A stretch of DNA of 64,000 nt, from NCBI RefSeq assembly GCF_900107305.1, contig NZ_FNPL01000013.1:54960-118959 (forward strand), read 5' to 3'. Positions 1 to 7,766 of the stretch are shown piece after piece. The DNA comes from Thermoactinomyces sp. DSM 45892. GTDB lineage: Bacteria; Bacillota; Bacilli; Thermoactinomycetales; Thermoactinomycetaceae. The position numbers and the translations under genes are program-made. The notes below the pieces were generated by a model. That model was given only the letters and a program-made list of their open reading frames with translations, was not told where the DNA came from and did no database searches. Each line of letters begins with the position of its first letter. The stretch's first letter is position 1.

Positions 1-1
1 T

Positions 2-1294
2 TTTAGTGAGCAAGATATCAAGAAATGGATTTTTTACTCTGCTCTGATTGGAATTGCGCTTACGACTGTATTTGCTTTCTTCCTATCTACACGGATAACA
101 CAACCTCTTATTCAGATGCAAAGAGCAGCCGAGAAGATGGCGCGTGGGAAGTTTTCGACGCGAGTGATGGTTCGGGCTCATGAGCGAGATGAGATCGCGG
201 AATTAGCGATGACATTTAATCAGATGGCCGGTCAATTGGAAGAGTCAATTAATCTTCTTTCTCACGAAAAAGAGCAGCTGACTAGCATCCTTCGTAGTAT
301 GTCAGACGGAGTAATTAGCATTAATGCGCACGGGAAGATTATCTTGTCGAATCCGCCAGCAGAGAGATTTCTAAACCTTTATCGTGATCCACAAGATTTC
401 AAACAGAATAATAGCCTACCTCCGACCTTACTGGAAGTGTTCCGATATGTATTAGAAGATGAAGCGGAACAGATGGGAGATATTGAGGAGCAAGGGCGAA
501 CTTGGCAACTGATCATGGCACCGTTGTATGCACGTGAACAAGTACGTGGAGCTGTTGCGGTGATGCGTGATGTGACGGAAGAGCGCCATTTAGAGAAATT
601 GCGCAAAGATTTTGTAGCGAATGTGTCACATGAATTACGCACACCGCTCTCTATGTTACAAGGATACAGTGAAGCATTGCTCGATGATATCGCAGACTCT
701 CCGGAGATGCGTCAAGAGTTAGCGCAGATTATCAATGATGAATCCCAGCGGATGAGTCGACTGGTAAATGAGCTACTAGACCTAGCAAGAATGGAAGCAG
801 GGCATATTGATCTCGTTTTATCGGAGCTACCTGTGAGGTCATTTGTCGATCGTGTAACTCGTAAATTTAGTGGACTTGCGGGTGAGAAAAAGATTGAATT
901 GGTTGGGGAAGTAGAGGAAGGTGTCCCGACCGTGTATTGGGATGAAGACCGTGTCGAACAAATCCTAACCAACCTAATTGGAAATGCGATTCAGCATACG
1001 CCAGAAAATGGAAGAGTAACAGTACGTGCCAAATGGCTAGATCATCATGTATACTTAGAAGTCGAAGATACAGGAACGGGGATTCCAACCGAAGATTTGC
1101 CATATGTTTTTCAGCGCTTCTATAAGGCAGATAAAGCGCGAACCAGAAAAACAGTTTTAGGTGGTACAGGGCTTGGGCTTGCGATTGCCAAGCATTTGGT
1201 ACATGCTCATAATGGAAAAATATCCGTTCGCAGTGAATTGGGCGTTGGTACTACATTCTGTGTTCAACTTCCACAAATAGTGGAAGATAATTAG
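2..1294 (+). CDS. resE: Sensor histidine kinase, ResE/WalK type (5' end missing)
   Basis: The frame is open from the left edge, so the N-terminus lies outside the window. What remains starts with a hydrophobic membrane segment (about nt 26-95), a HAMP region (nt 95-260), a PAS-like domain (nt 275-560), a HisKA H-box NVSHELRTPL with the phospho-accepting His codon at nt 629-631, and a HATPase domain ending in DTGTGIP and GGTGLGLAI motifs. It autophosphorylates and passes phosphate to a response regulator that should lie just upstream. ResE is preferred over WalK because serA, fer, mecA, gudB and ypdA follow, as around B. subtilis resE; ResDE controls respiration genes. The family is certain, the ResE assignment is by context. 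Confidence 0.85.
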   Translation, partial: FSEQDIKKWIFYSALIGIALTTVFAFFLSTRITQPLIQMQRAAEKMARGKFSTRVMVRAHERDEIAELAMTFNQMAGQLEESINLLSHEKEQLTSILRSMSDGVISINAHGKIILSNPPAERFLNLYRDPQDFKQNNSLPPTLLEVFRYVLEDEAEQMGDIEEQGRTWQLIMAPLYAREQVRGAVAVMRDVTEERHLEKLRKDFVANVSHELRTPLSMLQGYSEALLDDIADSPEMRQELAQIINDESQRMSRLVNELLDLARMEAGHIDLVLSELPVRSFVDRVTRKFSGLAGEKKIELVGEVEEGVPTVYWDEDRVEQILTNLIGNAIQHTPENGRVTVRAKWLDHHVYLEVEDTGTGIPTEDLPYVFQRFYKADKARTRKTVLGGTGLGLAIAKHLVHAHNGKISVRSELGVGTTFCVQLPQIVEDN

Positions 1295-1310
1295 ATAAAA
1301 AAGCCGAACA

Positions 1311-1360
1311 AGGTGGACCTCTTTATGGATTTTTTCCTATCAAGAGGTCTACCTCGTTTT
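1311..1360 (+). terminator. Intrinsic terminator after resE
   Basis: Arms 1311-1323 and 1342-1354 pair over 13 bp with one G-U, followed by a short T-rich stretch. It ends the kinase transcript before the DMT transporter gene. Confidence 0.7.
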
Positions 1361-1380
1361 GTGATAAGGAGGGGTTAACG

Positions 1381-2289
1381 TTGAGTCGTATTAAAGCATC
1401 CATACTAGTGTTAATTGCCGGAATTTCATACGGATTTATTAGTCTCTTTGTTAAATTAGCCTATGCAGAAGGATATAGTCCTGCACAAGTATCAGGAAGC
1501 CAAGTGTTTGTTGGGGCACTAGGTATGTGGTTCCTAGCATATAAGGGACGCGTAGAGTGGAGAAAAAAACGAATCAGTCGTAAAGATCTTATATCACTAT
1601 TATTGGGTGGTTCATTTTCTGCCATTACAGGGGTTACCTACTATTTATGTCTACAAACAACACCGGCATCATTTGCTATTATTTTGATGTTCCAGTTTGC
1701 ATGGATGGGGATGTTGATCGAGTGTATCAAATCACGCCGCAAACCGACGAAGCATGAACTTATTTCGATCGGTGTGATTTTACTGGGAACCTGTATGGCA
1801 GCGGGTATCTCAGTAGAGGAGCTATCTAAGCTTTCAGGAATTGGTGTTTTTTATGGCCTTCTCTCTGCCATTGGTTATACAGGATTTATCTACTTTAATG
1901 GAACGTTGGCGCCAACTGTTCATCCTACCCTTCGAGGAGCGTGGATGATAACAGGAACCGTAATTGCTATGTGTGGGATTTACCCACCAACCTTTTTAGT
2001 AGACGGTTCTTTATTGGATGGTCTATGGGCTTGGGGACTCTTACTAGGGTTATTTGGTTCTCTCATTCCTTCCTATTTATTTGCGATTGGGATACCACAT
2101 ATTGGATCAGGAATGGCTTCGATCTTAGGATCAGTCGAACTACCTGTTGTCATTTTAACATCTGCCCTTTTATTAAGTGAATCCGTTTCGATGTTCCAGT
2201 GGATGGGAACGATCCTTATCCTTGTAGGGATCGGGTTCTCTGAGTTTCGTCGTGCTAGTAGTGAAAAGAAGATGAAATTAGCAGAGTAA
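1381..2289 (+). CDS. DMT-family (EamA) transporter
   Basis: This is a 302-residue, highly hydrophobic protein with about ten predicted membrane segments arranged as two EamA repeats, the usual size for drug/metabolite transporter superfamily exporters. The N-terminus (GISYGFISLFVKLAYAEG) is typical of the family. The start is TTG at 1381, preceded by AAGGAGGGG at 1367-1375. The substrate cannot be told from sequence; family members export amino acids, metabolites or drugs across the cytoplasmic membrane. It stands alone between a terminator and a convergent operon. Confidence 0.85.
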   Translation: MSRIKASILVLIAGISYGFISLFVKLAYAEGYSPAQVSGSQVFVGALGMWFLAYKGRVEWRKKRISRKDLISLLLGGSFSAITGVTYYLCLQTTPASFAIILMFQFAWMGMLIECIKSRRKPTKHELISIGVILLGTCMAAGISVEELSKLSGIGVFYGLLSAIGYTGFIYFNGTLAPTVHPTLRGAWMITGTVIAMCGIYPPTFLVDGSLLDGLWAWGLLLGLFGSLIPSYLFAIGIPHIGSGMASILGSVELPVVILTSALLLSESVSMFQWMGTILILVGIGFSEFRRASSEKKMKLAE

Positions 2290-2391
2290 GATCTATCTGA
2301 CTAAAAGACAGGAGGGGGGCTATCCCCTCTAAACATATAAGCCTAAAATTTCGAATAATATATAGTTAACAATAAGAGTCTGATGCCTAAG

Positions 2392-3117
2392 TTAGATGTC
2401 GTAAATGGGGTATCCACTTATACAAATATCTTCACCAAAATGATCGAACGTAAGCCGGTCCAGCCGAACAGCTAGTCCCATCTGTGCAAATCCCTCACCC
2501 GAAATCGGGGAAATACTATCTTTTCCTCCCAGTAATTTTGGAGCAATAAAAATCATTGCTTTCTGAACTAGGGAAGCCTCCAGCATCGACCAATTCAACT
2601 GACCCCCACCTTCAAGCAGAACAGATTGAATTCCATTTTCCCCGAGTTTCTCCATTGCTCTGCGTAATGCCACTCTTGATCCATTACCCGTACGAAGCAC
2701 TTTCACCCCATACTTCACCAATTGTTTTTCTTTCTCTATATCTGCTACATCTGTACAAAGCACCCACGTTTGTGCCTCGCTCGTATCTACCAATGGTGAA
2801 TCAAGTGGCAAGCGTAGTTGACTGTCTGTGATGATCCGAACTGGATTTCTCCGATTTCTATCGGGCAAGCGAGTTGTCAATTGTGGCCGATCTTTTATAG
2901 CTGTATCCACGCCGATCATAATTCCATCGTAGATGTTCCGTAATTCATGAACATGATTCCTCGATGCCTCCCCTGTTACCCATTTGCTATCTCCTGTTGA
3001 GGTAGCGATTTTTCCATCTAGTGTCATCGCCGACTTCATTACGATAAAGGGTAGCCCTGTCTGTTTATAGTAGGAATCGGCTTCTTCTTTGAGCTTTTTT
3101 AGGTGTTTCACGATCAC
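2392..3117 (-). CDS. Stand-alone RibD C-terminal reductase-like protein
   Basis: The 241 residues match the reductase half of RibD (dihydrofolate-reductase-like fold): MTLDGKIAT, SKWVTG, GVDTAIKDRPQLTTR and the LLEGGGQLNWSM motif are visible. The N-terminal zinc deaminase domain of bacterial RibD is absent. In riboflavin synthesis this domain reduces the ribosyl group of aminouracil phosphate with NADPH. The start is GTG at 3117, overlapping the stop of the upstream FAD monooxygenase by 4 bp (GTGA), so the two are probably translationally coupled. With a TetR regulator and a flavin hydroxylase as partners, it may reduce a product of that enzyme rather than make riboflavin. That role is inference. 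Confidence 0.8.
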   Translation of the reverse strand: MIVKHLKKLKEEADSYYKQTGLPFIVMKSAMTLDGKIATSTGDSKWVTGEASRNHVHELRNIYDGIMIGVDTAIKDRPQLTTRLPDRNRRNPVRIITDSQLRLPLDSPLVDTSEAQTWVLCTDVADIEKEKQLVKYGVKVLRTGNGSRVALRRAMEKLGENGIQSVLLEGGGQLNWSMLEASLVQKAMIFIAPKLLGGKDSISPISGEGFAQMGLAVRLDRLTFDHFGEDICISGYPIYDI

Positions 3118-4304
3118 GATCCATCCCCCTGTTTCTGTGCGATACTATTGGTTGTATTACCCAAATGTGAGTGAAAGTCAACTTTATACAGGTATTCAAA
3201 TTGCTTGCGGTTCACGGATTTAGGTATTCGTTTTACTAGCGTATTTCGTAATAAAGAAAGAAATGGATTATTCACTTGGGCTATTTTTCCTACTAATCGT
3301 GAATATCGTGAGATTGTTTCCGTTCTTAATAATCGCTTGGCTTCAAACTCAGCAAATGCTTCATGAACAGATGGATTATTTTTCAAACAATGAGCAAGGA
3401 CAACCGAATCTTCGATAGCTTGACATGCACCTTGTCCTAAATTTGGGGTTATGGCATGTGCAGCATCTCCCATCAAAAGGATGCGATGAAAGGCAAATCG
3501 TTGAAGGGGTGGAATATCGATAATATCATTATGAATCATCTTGTTGTTCGCATTACCGTTCAAAATACTAGGAATCGGTTCATGATAATCTTTAAAATGT
3601 TCGAATAGATCTTTTACTTGATAGGCAGAGTGTCGCACGCTTTGATAAGGTGCATTGATTAATGCATACCAGTAGATTTGTTGATTAGGTAATGGAACTA
3701 TACCGAATCTCCCTTTGAGTCCCCAGGTTTCAGTAGTATCTTCTGGAATACAATTGCCATTACTTTGAGTAATAATACCTCTCCAGCAAGTGTAACCTGC
3801 ATAACGAAGTTGCGTAGAAGGTAGTAAATTTTTTCGGATAACAGAGTGTATACCATCAGTAGCAAGTAAAAAATCTCCGGTAGTCTTACTATGATCTTGA
3901 AAAAATACAGTTACCCCAGTTTCATTCTGTTCAAAGTGAACACACTTCTTTCCCATATATATTGTATTCGGTTGTATAGCCGAACTTAGTAGGAGATGTA
4001 AATCGGCTCTGTGGATGGATACTTGTTCAAATGGAGATGGAATGGTTTGCTTAGATAATTGTTTTCCTTTCTCTGTTAAAACTGTAAGTCCATGAATGGA
4101 TCTGCCATGATTCTTAACTTGTTGATAAATGCCTAGATGATCTAATCCTTTTAAAGCATTGGATGCGAGCACTATCCCAGCACCAGCAGGCTTGCGCTCG
4201 GGATATTCCTCATAAATATTCACTTCTAATCCAAGCTTCTGCAAAGCAATGGCAGCGCTGAGACCCGCTATTCCACCGCCTATTATAATGACTTTTTTTT
4301 TCAT
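3114..4304 (-). CDS. FAD-dependent monooxygenase (PHBH/UbiH-like)
   Basis: A class A flavoprotein hydroxylase. It has an N-terminal dinucleotide fold (IIIGGGIAGLSAAIAL), a DG-type motif (LLATDGIHSVIR) and a C-terminal FAD-binding GDAAHAITPNLGQGACQA motif. From the chosen start it is 396 residues, a normal length. An ATG six codons upstream (4322) exists, but GGAAGGGGG lies between the two ATGs, so translation most likely starts at MKKK (4304); this start overlaps the TetR stop as ATGA. Such enzymes hydroxylate aromatic metabolites or inactivate antibiotics using NAD(P)H and O2. The TetR neighbour suggests induction by the substrate. The substrate is unknown. Confidence 0.85.
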   Translation of the reverse strand: MKKKVIIIGGGIAGLSAAIALQKLGLEVNIYEEYPERKPAGAGIVLASNALKGLDHLGIYQQVKNHGRSIHGLTVLTEKGKQLSKQTIPSPFEQVSIHRADLHLLLSSAIQPNTIYMGKKCVHFEQNETGVTVFFQDHSKTTGDFLLATDGIHSVIRKNLLPSTQLRYAGYTCWRGIITQSNGNCIPEDTTETWGLKGRFGIVPLPNQQIYWYALINAPYQSVRHSAYQVKDLFEHFKDYHEPIPSILNGNANNKMIHNDIIDIPPLQRFAFHRILLMGDAAHAITPNLGQGACQAIEDSVVLAHCLKNNPSVHEAFAEFEAKRLLRTETISRYSRLVGKIAQVNNPFLSLLRNTLVKRIPKSVNRKQFEYLYKVDFHSHLGNTTNSIAQKQGDGS

Positions 4305-4885
4305 GAATGAACCCCCTTCCAAATGATTTCTAGTTGATTGCGAATCATACTCTTTAGCCCTTTTTTATCAGAATTGGCTATACTCCAATTCACTAAAGAA
4401 TAAAAATATATAGCCATTAACACAGAGGTAACATGCTCAGAGGATGGATTTCCTACTATTTGATTAGATTGTTTAGCTTCATCAATCAGCTTCATTAACA
4501 CCGATCTAAAGTGATCAATCGTTTTCTGCTCTTCTTTCATTAGTCCAGAGGACCGGATCATCTCTGATAGGAAAACTCTTATCAGCTCTGGATGTTCCAG
4601 ATAACGACTAGTGAGGTCATCAAAGAGTTTGAAGATCCTTTCTTTTATTTCTAGATGAGCATATTTGGAAATATTTTGTTGTATGAATTCCATCTGAGAT
4701 GAGCCTAAATAAAGCAAAATCGACTCTTTTTGAGGAAAATAATTATAGAAAGTTCCTTTGGCAATCCCGCACGATCGGGTAATCTCCTCTATAGTTACAT
4801 AATCAAATCCCTTTTCAACAAATAAGCGCATAGACTGCAAGAAAATTTTTTCTTTTAGAGCTTTTTTCTTGGCTTCTCTTAACAT
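4301..4885 (-). CDS. TetR/AcrR-family transcriptional regulator
   Basis: The N-terminal helix-turn-helix domain (LFVEKGFDYVTIEEI, GIAKGTFYNYFPQKE) is unmistakably TetR; the C-terminal ligand domain is divergent. The longest frame would start at 4921, but that ATG lies inside the operator palindrome. A better start is the ATG at 4885 (MLREAKKKAL), preceded by GGGTGGTGA, giving 194 residues. It is the first gene of the tetR-monooxygenase-reductase operon and overlaps the next gene by 4 bp. It probably represses its own operon until a ligand, perhaps the monooxygenase substrate, releases it. Confidence 0.85.
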   Translation of the reverse strand: MLREAKKKALKEKIFLQSMRLFVEKGFDYVTIEEITRSCGIAKGTFYNYFPQKESILLYLGSSQMEFIQQNISKYAHLEIKERIFKLFDDLTSRYLEHPELIRVFLSEMIRSSGLMKEEQKTIDHFRSVLMKLIDEAKQSNQIVGNPSSEHVTSVLMAIYFYSLVNWSIANSDKKGLKSMIRNQLEIIWKGVHS

Positions 4886-4906
4886 AGATGAATCACCACC
4901 CAAAAT

Positions 4907-4938
4907 AATGACTATGGTCATATATGACCGCAGTCATT
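4907..4938. promoter_or_regulatory. Operator palindrome for the TetR-type regulator
   Basis: A 32 bp inverted repeat: left arm AATGAC-tat-GGTCAT and right arm ATGACC-gca-GTCATT around a central AT. Twelve of 15 positions per arm pair, and the mismatched triplet sits at the same place in each arm, which is typical of TetR dimer sites. It lies 22-53 bp upstream of the chosen regulator start. Confidence 0.75.
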
Positions 4939-4981
4939 ATTTTACTCTATTTCGGAATAAACATCAAGTTACCAAATTATC

Positions 4982-5011
4982 TTTACTTGTCTAAGGGAGA
5001 TACAATATAAT
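4982..5011 (+). promoter_or_regulatory. SigA-type promoter of the antiporter leader
   Basis: TTTACT at 4982-4987 and TATAAT at 5006-5011 with an 18 bp spacer. Transcription would begin near 5018 and include the hairpin and small ORFs before the antiporter. Confidence 0.6.
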
Positions 5012-5043
5012 AACAATATAAATAAATACGACTGAATTTGGAG

Positions 5044-5113
5044 GAGCCTGTCATGCAGGGATTTTTCTGCCTATTTTTGGGTGGAAAGTTCCCTGCATGA
5101 CAGGCTCTTTTTG
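5044..5113 (+). terminator. Leader attenuator-like hairpin with an embedded peptide ORF
   Basis: Arms 5044-5061 and 5090-5107 form a perfect 18 bp stem with a 28 nt loop, followed by five T: a strong intrinsic terminator between promoter and antiporter gene. A 15-codon ORF (5053-5100, MQGFFCLFLGGKFPA) preceded by TTTGGAGGAG starts in the left arm and stops in the right arm. Ribosomes on this ORF would open the stem. The hairpin is directly seen; regulation by translation is inference. No known riboswitch fold was recognised. Confidence 0.75.
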
Positions 5114-5142
5114 TATATTGAGAAGAGGAGGGATGATTTGCT

Positions 5143-5208
5143 ATGTTTATTGCCATTTTAAAAGATGATGATGTTGGATATGATGCTGTTTTTCATCGGT
5201 ACTACTAA
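5143..5208 (+). CDS. Possible small leader ORF (21 aa)
   Basis: ATG at 5143 has a good Shine-Dalgarno (GAGGAGGG, 8-9 nt upstream) and reads 21 codons to TAA, peptide MFIAILKDDDVGYDAVFHRY plus one Tyr. It sits between the leader hairpin and the antiporter start. It may be a leader peptide or the remnant of a regulatory subunit gene; no homology is recognised. Confidence 0.4.
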   Translation: MFIAILKDDDVGYDAVFHRYY

Positions 5209-5234
5209 GGAGATTGTGAGGAAGGAGGTATTAC

Positions 5235-6383
5235 ATGTTATTTGTAGAGATTTTAATTATTTTGCTTGCGACGAAAATAGCGGGTGAGATTAGTATAAGG
5301 CTTGGGCAACCAGCAGTTCTTGGGAAGTTGCTGATTGGCATTATCATTGGCCCAGCGGTGTTTGGATGGATTCAAGGGTCAGATATGATTCGTCAGCTCA
5401 GTGAAATTGGAGTAATCCTGTTAATGTTTATCGCAGGATTGGAGACGGATGTTAAATCGTTACGTCAGAATCGAAATTCTTCGATTGCAGTGGCGGTGGG
5501 GGGCATTATATTTCCCCTTTTGGGAGGATATCTGGTTGGCTTAGGGATGGAATTAAGTCAGTCCCATGCTCTTTTTCTAGGCTTATTGCTATCTGCTACT
5601 TCGGTTAGTATCTCTGCGCAGACGCTTAAAGAGCTGGGACATTTAAAAAGCCGAGAGAGTGCTACTATCTTGGGTGCGGCGGTATTGGATGATATCTTAG
5701 TAGTGATCGGCTTGGCTGTCATGATGAGTTTCCTTACTACGGAAGATGTTAGCTTAGGGATGGTACTGCTTAAGAAATTGGCCTTTTTTGTCACGATCGG
5801 ATTGCTTGGATGGAAAGTTGTTCCGTGGGTGATGAAGAAGTTTAGTTCTTGGAGGGTATCGGAGTCTGTGGTGAGTACAGCACTTGTTCTTTGCTTCTTT
5901 TTTGCTTATTTGGCAGAGTCTCTAGGGGTTGCTGCCATAATCGGTGCATTTGCCGCAGGAGTTTCTATTTCTCAAACTCCGTATCGACATTCGGTTGAGC
6001 AGAAGATCGAGCCGATTGCATATGCCTTTTTTGTGCCTATCTTTTTTGTAAGTATTGGCTTATCTGTTTCGTTTGCTGGTATGGGGAGCCAACTTTGGCT
6101 TATCGTGGGCCTTACTATTATTGCGGTCTTGACGAAATTAATCGGTTCGGGCCTTGGAGCTAGGCTTACCGGTTTTCGTCGTCGCTCTGCTCTGGGAATT
6201 GGTGCAGGGATGGTCTCAAGAGGGGAAGTGGCTCTTATTATTGCTGCGATAGGTTTGGAGTCCCATTTATTAAAGCAAGAGTATTTCACAGCTGTTATTA
6301 CCGTAGTGATCCTGACAACTCTCATTACACCCCCTTTGTTAAAGAGAGTATTTGCGAAATTAGAAGTAGATCATGAACTGTAA
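5235..6383 (+). CDS. Cation:proton antiporter, CPA2 family
   Basis: 382 residues with about 12 hydrophobic segments. The sequence carries CPA2/KefB-type features: LGQPAVLGKLLIGIIIGP near the N-terminus, GVILLMFIAGLETD and the central LGAAVLDDILVVIGLA aspartates expected for ion exchange. It lacks C-terminal RCK/TrkA domains, like KhtU- or NapA-type members. It would exchange K+ or Na+ for H+ across the membrane. The start at 5235 follows GAAGGAGG. The leader hairpin and two small ORFs upstream suggest control by attenuation. Which cation is moved cannot be decided from sequence. Confidence 0.85.
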   Translation: MLFVEILIILLATKIAGEISIRLGQPAVLGKLLIGIIIGPAVFGWIQGSDMIRQLSEIGVILLMFIAGLETDVKSLRQNRNSSIAVAVGGIIFPLLGGYLVGLGMELSQSHALFLGLLLSATSVSISAQTLKELGHLKSRESATILGAAVLDDILVVIGLAVMMSFLTTEDVSLGMVLLKKLAFFVTIGLLGWKVVPWVMKKFSSWRVSESVVSTALVLCFFFAYLAESLGVAAIIGAFAAGVSISQTPYRHSVEQKIEPIAYAFFVPIFFVSIGLSVSFAGMGSQLWLIVGLTIIAVLTKLIGSGLGARLTGFRRRSALGIGAGMVSRGEVALIIAAIGLESHLLKQEYFTAVITVVILTTLITPPLLKRVFAKLEVDHEL

Positions 6384-6388
6384 AAACA

Positions 6389-6435
6389 GAGCTACCAACC
6401 TCCTATTATATCAGGAGTGGTAGCTCCGTTTCGTT
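6389..6435. terminator. Bidirectional terminator between convergent genes
   Basis: Arms 6389-6397 and 6418-6426 pair perfectly (GAGCTACCA/TGGTAGCTC) with a further inner CTCCT/AGGAG pairing and a T-rich tail. It separates the antiporter from the leftward SRPBCC gene. Confidence 0.7.
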
Positions 6436-6450
6436 TTCTACGATCATTTC

Positions 6451-7002
6451 CTACACACGTATAATGGCCTTACGCTTTAATCGTTCTTTTACCTCTTCTT
6501 TACTAACTTGATGGCGTATCGGGAATGGAGAGTAAGAACTTTGTGTGCGAAGATACAAGTCCTCCACATCTCGAATGGAGATGGCTTTTAGATTACATAA
6601 CTGTTCCGCCATTCGCTTGGCATCGACCCGATTCATCCCAAATGTTGTAAAGTTGTAAAACGTATCTGATTTAGGTTTATATTCAATTCGAACTCGCGTA
6701 CTCGTTTCAGACTCTGCCTGTAGTTGAATGTGTTCGCTGATCGAGTAGCGTTCGTATTGAAATTGAGAGAGGATGGATTGGTTTTTTATCTTTTCTTGAA
6801 AGTGAAGGACTTCTCGAACGATAGCAAGGCTTAGATCGACTTGATAGGAGAGGATGAGATGTCCTCCAGCTTCTGCCGTATCGTAGGCTGCATCAATGAT
6901 TTTTCCTTGATTATTTGCGATTTCGCGCTCGACATCACAGAGATAATCATAAATATATTCAACAGGAGCTTGAAGGGTTGTTTCCACTACAAAAGGTTTC
7001 AA
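6451..7002 (-). CDS. SRPBCC-like hypothetical protein
   Basis: 183 residues, start TTG at 7002 behind a GAGGA sequence. The opening MKPFVVETTLQAPVEYIYDYL and alternating strand pattern resemble the START/polyketide-cyclase (SRPBCC) ligand-binding fold, often called a coenzyme Q-binding or polyketide cyclase-like domain. The basic C-terminus (KEEVKERLKRKAIIRV) is not part of that fold. It follows the SDR gene by 10 bp and probably shares its transcript. No specific function can be assigned. Confidence 0.6.
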   Translation of the reverse strand: MKPFVVETTLQAPVEYIYDYLCDVEREIANNQGKIIDAAYDTAEAGGHLILSYQVDLSLAIVREVLHFQEKIKNQSILSQFQYERYSISEHIQLQAESETSTRVRIEYKPKSDTFYNFTTFGMNRVDAKRMAEQLCNLKAISIRDVEDLYLRTQSSYSPFPIRHQVSKEEVKERLKRKAIIRV

Positions 7003-7012
7003 CGAAAAATCC

Positions 7013-7723
7013 TCATTTCTTATTTTGAAAGTCTACGGGTACAACTGGGCGCATGATGACACGCCCAACAATCATATTGGCAGGTGCTGTGATAATCTGA
7101 TAAACAGATTCAGCAACATCAGATGCCTGCAGGGAATAACTCTTTGGATTCGAACTAAAATCGGTCTGGATAGAGCCGGGACAGAGTGTACTTACTTTTA
7201 CATAGTGTGGTTTTAATTCTTGGGTTAGGGCATCCGATAATGCCATCATCCCAAATTTAGATGCGCAATAACCGCCACCACGGGCAAATGCTTCTGTTCC
7301 TGCCACACTCGAAATGTTGACGATGTGGCCTTGTGTTTTCGTAAGATAGGGGATAGCGTATTTACAAGTTAGAAATGCTGCTTTGAGATTGACATTCATC
7401 ATTTCGTCCCATTGACTTTCCGTTAGATCTTCAATGGGTGCAAAATGGGCCAAGCCTGCATTATTAATGACGAAATCAAGTCGTCCAAAGGAATCTATCA
7501 CTTGTTCAACCATGTTTTTCACATGATTGCTATCTGAGATATCACCAGGGAAGCTTATAACATGATCTGGGAATTCTTCTTCGAGCTGTTCAAGCTTATC
7601 AACACTTCGAGCAGTTGCTAGGACATAAATCCCAGCGGAAGCAAAGCGTCGCACGATCTCCTTACCAAGACCTTTACTAGCCCCTGTCACAAGAGCAGCT
7701 TTAATGGGCGAATGTGTAGTCAT
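7013..7723 (-). CDS. Short-chain dehydrogenase/reductase (SDR)
   Basis: 236 residues with all classical SDR marks: TGASKGLGKEI nucleotide-binding motif near residue 14, NNAG (NNAGLAHF) and the catalytic Ser...YCASKFG triad. The preference is probably NAD(P)(H)-dependent reduction or oxidation of a small carbonyl or alcohol; the substrate is unknown. The gene lies 43 bp after serA with no terminator between, so it may be read from the serine operon. The next gene (SRPBCC) follows after 10 bp. Confidence 0.85.
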   Translation of the reverse strand: MTTHSPIKAALVTGASKGLGKEIVRRFASAGIYVLATARSVDKLEQLEEEFPDHVISFPGDISDSNHVKNMVEQVIDSFGRLDFVINNAGLAHFAPIEDLTESQWDEMMNVNLKAAFLTCKYAIPYLTKTQGHIVNISSVAGTEAFARGGGYCASKFGMMALSDALTQELKPHYVKVSTLCPGSIQTDFSSNPKSYSLQASDVAESVYQIITAPANMIVGRVIMRPVVPVDFQNKK

Positions 7724-7766
7724 AAGGTTCGTTCACCCTTTCTTTTCGATTTTTCTCCATTTTAGA

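Noticed and set aside
2309..2331. GAGGGG/CCCCTC hairpin after the DMT transporter gene
   Set aside because: A short stem with no T tract; not convincing as a terminator.
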